Source of the DNA: CAZOWW01 sp964583765
GTDB taxonomy: Bacteria; Actinomycetota; Actinomycetes; Actinomycetales; Kineosporiaceae
DNA length: 58,876 nucleotides
Assembly: GCA_964583765.1 (NCBI GenBank)
Contig: CAZOWW010000019.1
Location: forward strand, 1 to 58,876
Direction of reading: 5' to 3'
In this document: positions 52,521 through 58,876 of the stretch, piece by piece
Layout of the letters: the number at the start of each line of letters is the position of its first letter
How positions within the stretch are numbered: position 1 is the first letter of the stretch
Made by a program: the position numbers and the translations under genes
Notes under the pieces: generated by a model
What the model saw: only the letters and a program-made list of their open reading frames with translations
Told to the model about the DNA's origin: nothing
Database searches by the model: none

Positions 52521-53741
52521 ATGGGAGTCGTGGTCAGGGGCGGGAACCGCGAGGTCATCGCGACCGCCTGGTACGCATTGGGGTTCCGTCCCCGCCGGAG
52601 CCTGGTCGCCGTGGCGCTGCACGGTGCCCGGCAGCGCATCGGGGTCGTGGTGCGGGTCGATCTCCCCGGTCCTGTCCACCGTGCGGAATGTCTGGGCCGC
52701 CTGGCCCGCACCCTTCGCCAGGACGGTGCCGACGGGGCGGTCGTGCTCGTGGTGGCCGACGACGTCCTGGTCGCGGGCGGCAGCGGGGCCGCGGGCAGCA
52801 GGGGCGCGGACGACAGGGCTGCTGGCGACGGTGCCGGGGAGGGGACACGGATGCGGAAGGTGATCCGAGCCGCGCCCGATGCCCACGCCGTCGACGACCC
52901 CCCAGCGTCCGCGGGACAGGCATGGGTGTCAGCGGTGCTGGCGGTGCTGCCCTCGGCCGGAATCCGGGTCGCGGACGTCGTGGGGGTGGGGGAGAGTCGC
53001 TACCGGTCGCTGCTCCCCGTCGCGGGCCGGGGCGATCCGTCACGGAGCAAGTCCCTGACGGAGGCGACCGCGAGTGAGGTCGCCCTGCACCACGTCGTGG
53101 CCGGGCACGTCCTGGCCCAGGACGAGACGGACTTGCTCGCCGACGTCCGGGCGGACCCGGACCTCCTGCGGGAGGGGGTCCCTGCACCACCCCCACTCGA
53201 GGCGGTCGACCGTGGCTGGGCCTGGTCGACCTGGCGGCAGGCACTGCCCGGGCCGGCGCTGCCGGAGTCTGTGCGCTCCGGGCCTGCGCTGCCTGAGCGG
53301 GAGGTCGCGCGGAAGCTGGCGCATGCCCTGGTCGACGTGCGGTTCCGGGACGCAGTGATGGTCAGTCTGGTGCCCGGCGCGAGCGAGGCCGCCTCCGCGC
53401 TGGTCAGTGGTGGGGTGCCGGATCTCGGGGCCCTGATGGCCACACCTCCGGATCCGGCGCTGGCGGAGAGCGGACATCGGCTGCTGGCGGCCCTGGCCCG
53501 GGCGGCCGATCCGGCGGACCGGGTCCATGCGCTCGCGGTCCTCGCCTGGCTGTCCTGGTGGACCGGGGACGGGGTGCGGGCCCGGTTGCTCGCCGGTTCG
53601 GCGGCGGACGCGGATCCGGACCATCGTCTGGCCGGCCTCGTGCGTCGTCTCCTGGCCGCGGCGGTGCCACCGCCGTGGGCCGGTCCGTCACCGCGATTCC
53701 CCCGCCGACGATCGCGGAAGATCGGGCCACCCGCCCCGTGA
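52521..53741 (+). CDS. DUF4192 family protein
   Basis: A 406-residue cytoplasmic protein of unknown function found throughout actinobacteria, often near the primary sigma factor gene as here. The N-terminal part (REVIATAWYALGFRPRRSLVAVAL) is the family opening. The C-terminal helical part (RVHALAVLAWLSWWTGDGVRARLLAGSAADADPDHRLAGLV) is its best conserved segment. A Gly/Ala/Asp-rich insert lies near residue 95. ATG 52521 is taken; GTG codons upstream at 52503 and 52515 are possible. No catalytic motif is known. Confidence 0.85.
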   Translation: MGVVVRGGNREVIATAWYALGFRPRRSLVAVALHGARQRIGVVVRVDLPGPVHRAECLGRLARTLRQDGADGAVVLVVADDVLVAGGSGAAGSRGADDRAAGDGAGEGTRMRKVIRAAPDAHAVDDPPASAGQAWVSAVLAVLPSAGIRVADVVGVGESRYRSLLPVAGRGDPSRSKSLTEATASEVALHHVVAGHVLAQDETDLLADVRADPDLLREGVPAPPPLEAVDRGWAWSTWRQALPGPALPESVRSGPALPEREVARKLAHALVDVRFRDAVMVSLVPGASEAASALVSGGVPDLGALMATPPDPALAESGHRLLAALARAADPADRVHALAVLAWLSWWTGDGVRARLLAGSAADADPDHRLAGLVRRLLAAAVPPPWAGPSPRFPRRRSRKIGPPAP

Positions 53742-53875
53742 CCGTCCGACCGCGCTCCCACAGCTGTCGGGTCACCACCGCCATGATCCGGGACGTCACC
53801 CCAGATCTACGGGGAGTCATCCGAATCGTGAGATGAACTGTTCCGCGGGCTGGGTCAAGGTCTACGCTTGTTCTA

Positions 53876-54006
53876 GGTCATGAGTGCCAGCGTCAAGCCC
53901 CGGCTCGCTGGACGGCAACCCTCCGCCGCGGTGGGGTGCCCCGGGTGATGACCAGGCCGACCGCCGTTGTGGTGGTGGCAAGCGCGGGCCCGGTCGGGCC
54001 CCGAAC
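53876..54006 (+). ncRNA. SAM-IV riboswitch upstream of metY
   Basis: The core GTGCCAGCGTCAAGCCCCGG, then GCTGGACGGCAACCCTCC and GGTGGGGTGCCCCGGGTGA, is the SAM-I/SAM-IV binding-site pattern. P1 closes between GGTCAT (53876-53881) and ATGACC (53948-53953). The downstream GGGCCCGGTCGGGCCC hairpin suits the extra SAM-IV stem. SAM-IV is typical of actinobacteria and represses sulfur-assimilation genes when S-adenosylmethionine is plentiful. The 3' limit is estimated. A TACGCT hexamer at 53863 may be the -10 box. The bases 53742-53875 hold nothing else recognisable. Confidence 0.85.
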
Positions 54007-54019
54007 TGAGGAGCAGGCC

Positions 54020-54046
54020 GTGAACTACTCCATGTGTTGTCGGTGA
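54020..54046 (+). CDS. Leader peptide VNYSMCCR with tandem Cys codons
   Basis: Right after the riboswitch, GAGGAG (54008-54013) sits six bases before GTG 54020. That GTG opens a nine-codon ORF ending VNYSMCCR-stop, with two adjacent Cys codons just before the end. Tiny ORFs with Cys runs control sulfur genes in actinobacteria by ribosome stalling when cysteinyl-tRNA is short. About 20 bases downstream a long hairpin (GACGC 54068 ... GCGTC 54106, with CCGGCGG/CCGCCGG inside) could be the alternative structure. This would add cysteine sensing to SAM sensing for metY. Confidence 0.6.
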   Translation: MNYSMCCR

Positions 54047-54067
54047 GGTAACAGGTCGACGTGTCCT

Positions 54068-54106
54068 GACGCGTTCCGGCGGTGAACCCGCCGGTTCCGG
54101 TGCGTC
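54068..54106 (+). promoter_or_regulatory. Hairpin in the metY leader (possible attenuator)
   Basis: Outer stem GACGC (54068-54072) with GCGTC (54102-54106) and inner perfect 7-bp stem CCGGCGG (54076-54082) with CCGCCGG (54088-54094). It lies between the leader ORF and metY and has no T tract, so it may act on transcription or translation. Confidence 0.45.
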
Positions 54107-54251
54107 GACGTCTCGGCGGATCTGAGGTCCGCATCCCTGTCCGGTCGTCCCTGTCTGTGGTCGACCTCCAGTCCTGTCGTGCCCCCCATCGGCCCCGCGG
54201 CGATGGCGCCTACCCCTGCGCCGCCGCACCCTCGCATCCTGGGAGAACTCC

Positions 54252-55568
<1,317 letters not shown>

Positions 55569-55575
55569 TCACCGG

Positions 55576-55612
55576 GCGTAGGCCCCGGACGGAATCCGTC
55601 CGGGGCCTACGC
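55576..55612. terminator. Perfect 17-bp hairpin between metY and metX
   Basis: The arms 55576-55592 and 55596-55612 are fully complementary, with a three-base AAT loop, eight bases after the metY stop. It probably ends or weakens the metY transcript before metX. Confidence 0.85.
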
Positions 55613-55653
55613 CGTACCGGTCCTGGCGGTGTCCCGACGGTGGTGAGGCAGGC

Positions 55654-56841
55654 ATGAGCGTTCTTCAGATCCTGGACGACGACGAGGCGGTCCCGGTCAC
55701 CGCAGCCTGGCGGGAAGGCGATCATCCGGGCTGGCGCCGATTCGCCGAGTTGGGCGGGCTTCGGCTCGAGACGGGGGACGACCTGGCCGTGACCCTGGCG
55801 TACGAGACCTGGGGCCGGCTGGATTCCCGCGCGAGCAACGCCGTGCTCGTGCTGCACGCGTTGACCGGGGACGCGCACGTCGTGGGACCGTCCGGACCCG
55901 GCCAGCCGACCGCCGGCTGGTGGGAGGGCATGATCGGACCCGGCGCACCGCTCGACACCGACCGGTGGTTCGTCGTCGCCCCGAACGTGCTGGGGGGATG
56001 CCAGGGCTCCACCGGTCCCGCCTCGGCCGCGCCCGACGGGCGGCCGTGGGGCGGGCGCTTCCCGTACCTGACCATCCGGGACCAGGTCGCCGCCGAGGTC
56101 CTGCTCGCGGACCGCCTCGGCATCGATCGGTGGGCGCTGGTGGTGGGCGGCTCCATGGGCGGCATGCGCGCCCTCGAATGGGGGGTGGGGTACCCGGACC
56201 GCCTCGAGCGGCTGCTCGTGCTCGCGGCGTGCGCGCACGCCACGGGCGACCAGATCGCCTGGTGCGCACCGCAGCTGGCCGCCATCCGGGCCGACCCCGG
56301 GTTCCGGGGCGGTGACTACTACGACGCCCCGCCGGGCAGCGGCCCGCATCTCGGGCTCGGGGTGGCCCGTCAGGTGGCGCAGATCACCTATCGGTCGGGA
56401 GCCGAGCTCGATCTGCGTTTCGGACGCAAGCCCCAGCCGGGGGAGCATCCGCTGGGCGGCGGTGGCCGGTACGCCGTGGAGTCCTACCTGGATCACCATG
56501 CGGGCAAGCTCGTGCGCCGGTTCGACGCCAACTCCTACGTGGTGCTGACCGAGGCGATGAACAGCCACGACGTCGGCCGTGGCCGTGGCGGTACGGCGGC
56601 GGCGCTGCGACGGGTGCGGGCCCGGACCGTCGTCGCGGGGGTGACCTCGGATCGGCTCTACCCCCTCGCCCAGAGCCGGGAGCTCGCGGAGGGGATCCCG
56701 AACGCGGCACCCCTGGAGGTCATCCGTTCCCCGTTCGGTCACGACGCCTTCCTGATCCAGTCCCTCGAGGTGGGGAGGATCATGAGTGATCTCCTGGCGC
56801 GGGACCCGGCCTGGGCCGTCCCCGGAGCCGTGCGGGCGTGA
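55654..56841 (+). CDS. metX: Homoserine O-acetyltransferase
   Basis: A 395-residue alpha/beta hydrolase-fold enzyme acetylating homoserine with acetyl-CoA, providing the substrate of MetY. The nucleophile is Ser167 in VVGGSMGGMRALEW. The Asp (VTSDRLYPLAQ) and His (SPFGHDAFLI) of the triad are present, as are LVLHALTGDAHV and NVLGGCQGSTGP. ATG 55654 starts 85 bases after metY. The pair encodes the two steps from homoserine to homocysteine. Confidence 0.95.
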   Translation: MSVLQILDDDEAVPVTAAWREGDHPGWRRFAELGGLRLETGDDLAVTLAYETWGRLDSRASNAVLVLHALTGDAHVVGPSGPGQPTAGWWEGMIGPGAPLDTDRWFVVAPNVLGGCQGSTGPASAAPDGRPWGGRFPYLTIRDQVAAEVLLADRLGIDRWALVVGGSMGGMRALEWGVGYPDRLERLLVLAACAHATGDQIAWCAPQLAAIRADPGFRGGDYYDAPPGSGPHLGLGVARQVAQITYRSGAELDLRFGRKPQPGEHPLGGGGRYAVESYLDHHAGKLVRRFDANSYVVLTEAMNSHDVGRGRGGTAAALRRVRARTVVAGVTSDRLYPLAQSRELAEGIPNAAPLEVIRSPFGHDAFLIQSLEVGRIMSDLLARDPAWAVPGAVRA

Positions 56842-57145
56842 TCCCGTTGTGGGGGGTGACCTGGCACTGTGCGGCATCGATCCGGAGGGTGATGTCGCAT
56901 TCGTGGTGGTTGCGGATCACCTCGACGGTGTCATCACCGCAACGTCAGGAATTCCTGACCCCATCCGGTACGTTGCACCCTGCGGGCAGCTTGTCGATCG
57001 CCGTGGTCGCGCACCGGTGTCCGGTCCGGGTCTCCGGGCCGGGTCGCGGGCGCATGGATCGACGAGGACCACGGTGCAGACATCTGCGGCCCGTGCAGTT
57101 GTCCGGTGTTCGACCGATCGTGTGGCCGAGATCGAGGAGTGAGCA
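56842..57145. other. Intergenic region with 16-bp palindrome inside a larger inverted repeat
   Basis: GTCAGGAATTCCTGAC at 56944-56959 is a perfect 8+8 palindrome. It is flanked by GCAACGT on the left and ACGTTGC about 30 bases to its right, which can pair. This may be a regulator site or RNA structure upstream of the universal stress protein gene. No ORF of known family lies in this 304-base gap. Confidence 0.55.
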
Positions 57146-57532
57146 GTGACCGTCGTGGTGGGGTTCGTGCAGACTCCGGAAGGGCTCGCCGCGCTGCGGC
57201 GGGCGGCGATCGAGACCGCGCAGCGTCGGTCGTCGTTGCTCGTGGTGCGGCCGGCGACGGACCCGGGGCCCGACGAGGCAGCCGAGGCCGAACTGGCCCG
57301 CGTGCGTGCCGAGCTCGAGGCCGAGGGCCTGACGGTCGGTGAGCGTCGGGCCGCCGTGGGGCAGGAGCACGCCGATGTCCTGCTGTCCGTGGTGGCCGAG
57401 ATCGAACCGGAACTCGTGGTGATCGGGCTGCGGCGCCGCACGCCGGTGGGCAAACTGATTCTGGGCTCCAACGCGCAGCGCGTGCTCCTCGAAGCCCCCT
57501 GCCCTGTGCTGGCGGTCAAGGCCGAAGGTTGA
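57146..57532 (+). CDS. Universal stress protein (UspA-like)
   Basis: A 128-residue cytoplasmic USP-fold protein. The ATP-binding C-terminal pattern is present: VVIGLRRRTPVGKLILGSNA with G-x2-G-x9-G(S), then ending CPVLAVK. The N-terminal strand TVVVGFVQTPEGLAAL is typical, with Val where most have Asp. GTG 57146 follows GAGGAGTGAGCA. The protein is slightly short for the family (about 140). Its function is stress-linked and otherwise unknown. Confidence 0.88.
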   Translation: MTVVVGFVQTPEGLAALRRAAIETAQRRSSLLVVRPATDPGPDEAAEAELARVRAELEAEGLTVGERRAAVGQEHADVLLSVVAEIEPELVVIGLRRRTPVGKLILGSNAQRVLLEAPCPVLAVKAEG

Positions 57533-57821
57533 GTGGTTCTCCGGCCGGGCCCCAGGACCCATTCATCCCACAGGACGGGTGGCAGACTGGGGGACGTCCG
57601 GTGGGCGAGCTCTTCGTCGAACCCCTCCGGTGGGGCGGGATCGCGATCGTGCCACAATGAACAGTTGGTTACGCGGGGTCGGGCACAATGAGAGTGGTAG
57701 GGCAGGCGTCCCGGAACGGGACGACACGCCCACCGCCGGCCCATCCCTCGGTTGATACATCCGGGACCGTGCCACCAGGGCGGTCCGGCTCGCATCCAGT
57801 TGTCACGACGAAAGGCTGTCC
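57533..57821 (+). promoter_or_regulatory. Upstream region of the primary sigma factor gene
   Basis: This 289-base stretch includes CACAATGAACAG (57652) and GCACAATGAGAG (57685), similar AT-rich boxes spaced 33 bases apart that may be -10 elements, with TTGGTTACG between them. I see no perfect promoter and no hairpin. Confidence 0.3.
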
Positions 57822-58876
57822 GTGTCGTCGGTTCCGACCTCCCGGCCTCTCCCTTCCGAGTTCAGCCACCCGGCTCTGCAAGAACTCCTGCGCCAGGGAA
57901 CCACTCGAGGCAGCGTTGACGCGACGATGCTGCGCGGCGCCTGTGAACAGGCCGAGGTGCCCATGCCGCGGATGAAGGCCGTGCTCCGGGCACTGGACGA
58001 CCTCGGAGTGACCGTTGAGGTGCCGGCTGAGGCATCCGGCCGCCGGGTCGTGGCTGCTGCCGGTTCGCGTTCCGGTGCCACCGCGTCGACGGCCGAGAGC
58101 GCCGGGGGAGCGCGCAAGGCGTCCCGGGCGGCCAAGCCCGCGTCCCGCACCAGCCGCGCCGCTGCTCCGGTGGAGACCACCCGGATCGCCGAGCCCGTGT
58201 CCGCGGACCCCGGGAACGCCGCCGCGAAGCCGGCCCGCAAGGCCGCGGCCAAGGCGGCCGTCCCCGTCAAGCCCGCCCGCAAGGCAGCGGCCGCATCGGC
58301 GGACGAGGCCGCGCCGGCAGCTGCAGCCAAGAAGGTGGCCAAGCCTGGCACACGGAAGGCGGCCGGCAAGAAGGCGGACGCCGCCGGCGGCAAGGACCTC
58401 GGTGAGGACACCGTCATCGAGGGCGACGACGAGCTCGTCGACGTCGACGAGCTCGAGGGCGCCGAGCCCGCTCTGGACGTGGAGAGCGAGGACATCGCCC
58501 CCGAGGAGCTCGAGCTCGCGGTCGAGGAGACCGAGGAACCCGAGGCGGACGTCGCACCCCCGGCACCGCCGGCCGAGGAGGACGAGGGCGCCTTCGTCCT
58601 CTCGGACGACGACGACGACGCCCCTGCCCAGCAGGTCGCGACCGCCGGTGCCACGGCCGACCCGGTCAAGGACTACCTGAAGCAGATCGGCAAGGTCGCC
58701 CTGCTCAACGCGGAGCAGGAGGTGGAACTCGCCAAGCGCATCGAGGCCGGCCTGTTCGCCGAGGAGAAGCTCAACGCCGGGATCAAGCTCGACACCAAGC
58801 ACCGCCGCGAGCTGTACTGGATCGCCGAGGACGGCCGGCGGGCCAAGAACCACCTGCTCGAGGCCAACCTGCGCCT
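57822..58876 (+). CDS. Primary RNA polymerase sigma factor, N-terminal part
   Basis: The first ~351 codons of an HrdB/SigA/RpoD-type sigma-70 running off the window end. GTG 57822 follows GAAAGG. Region 1.1 is recognisable (HPALQELLRQGTTRGSVDA, then CEQAEVPMPRMKAVLRALDD). A long Lys/Ala-rich stretch (KPARKAAAKAA repeats) and an acidic stretch (EGDDELVDVDELEG...SDDDDD) follow, both usual in actinobacterial HrdB. Region 1.2 begins at DPVKDYLKQIGKVALLNAEQE. It directs transcription of housekeeping genes; regions 2-4 lie outside. Confidence 0.95.
   Translation, partial: MSSVPTSRPLPSEFSHPALQELLRQGTTRGSVDATMLRGACEQAEVPMPRMKAVLRALDDLGVTVEVPAEASGRRVVAAAGSRSGATASTAESAGGARKASRAAKPASRTSRAAAPVETTRIAEPVSADPGNAAAKPARKAAAKAAVPVKPARKAAAASADEAAPAAAAKKVAKPGTRKAAGKKADAAGGKDLGEDTVIEGDDELVDVDELEGAEPALDVESEDIAPEELELAVEETEEPEADVAPPAPPAEEDEGAFVLSDDDDDAPAQQVATAGATADPVKDYLKQIGKVALLNAEQEVELAKRIEAGLFAEEKLNAGIKLDTKHRRELYWIAEDGRRAKNHLLEANLR

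Noticed and set aside
57669..58853. Long minus-strand open frame opposite the sigma factor gene
   Set aside because: Its translation is low-complexity shadow of the sigma factor's Lys/Ala and Asp/Glu stretches; the plus frame has region 1.1 and 1.2 motifs.

Overview
The window is very GC-rich DNA with tightly packed genes, frequent GTG starts, many ATGA/GTGA overlaps, a SAM-IV type riboswitch, a PPi-type phosphofructokinase, PAC2 and DUF4192 proteins, and an HrdB-like sigma factor with a Lys/Ala-rich N-terminus. Together these point to the chromosome of a high-GC Gram-positive actinobacterium (Actinomycetota). Family-II CBM enzymes with Thr/Arg linkers suggest a saprophyte that degrades plant polymers. 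I cannot name the genus from sequence alone.

Layout. 1-17.8 kb: the 3' end of a B12-dependent ribonucleotide reductase gene, then mostly single genes. These include a RibD/DHFR-like reductase, a membrane/PH-like protein, GNAT, aldo/keto reductase, a membrane-protein/XRE-regulator pair behind three 16-bp repeats, a Tat-lipoprotein GH1 glycosidase, SRPBCC, CorA, a lycopene cyclase coupled to a catalytically degenerate penicillin-binding-like protein, a phosphoribosyltransferase, PAC2, carbonic anhydrase, and a RecQ helicase fused to a PRTase-like domain. 17.7-18.7 kb is a poorly coding stretch that may hold a decayed membrane-protein gene.

18.4-32.1 kb is a carbohydrate-use island. It carries a GH127 beta-L-arabinofuranosidase, a sugar ABC transporter (binding lipoprotein plus two permeases, no ATPase), two LacI regulators, an MGH1/GH63-like (alpha/alpha)6 hydrolase, and two secreted enzymes with CBM2 modules. 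Two promoters in the island share the same -35/-10 geometry and an identical LacI-type half-site pattern, GGNAANCGNTTNCC. This ties GH127 plus transporter and the first secreted enzyme into one regulon.

32.3-44.8 kb: a HEAT-repeat protein, then a phenolic-lipid type cluster (UbiA prenyltransferase, type III PKS, ICMT-like methyltransferase, flavoprotein) that matches the Agq (alkyl-O-dihydrogeranyl-methoxyhydroquinone) gene set in composition. An ABC-F protein, PPi-type PFK, a YghZ-like aldo/keto reductase and a spermidine-synthase-fold protein follow.

45.0-50.1 kb is the most unusual locus: a cytoplasmic subtilisin-like protease, a small protein with a carboxypeptidase-regulatory-like Ig fold, and a 924-residue TPR-CHAT (caspase-like) protease, all in one direction. 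It looks like a two-protease signalling or conflict module. A CsoR-family regulator lacking the copper His, a membrane-anchored metzincin and a DUF4192 protein follow.

53.9-58.9 kb: methionine synthesis (SAM-IV riboswitch, then a tiny leader ORF with tandem Cys codons, then metY and metX), a universal stress protein, and the 5' part of the primary sigma factor gene running off the window end.
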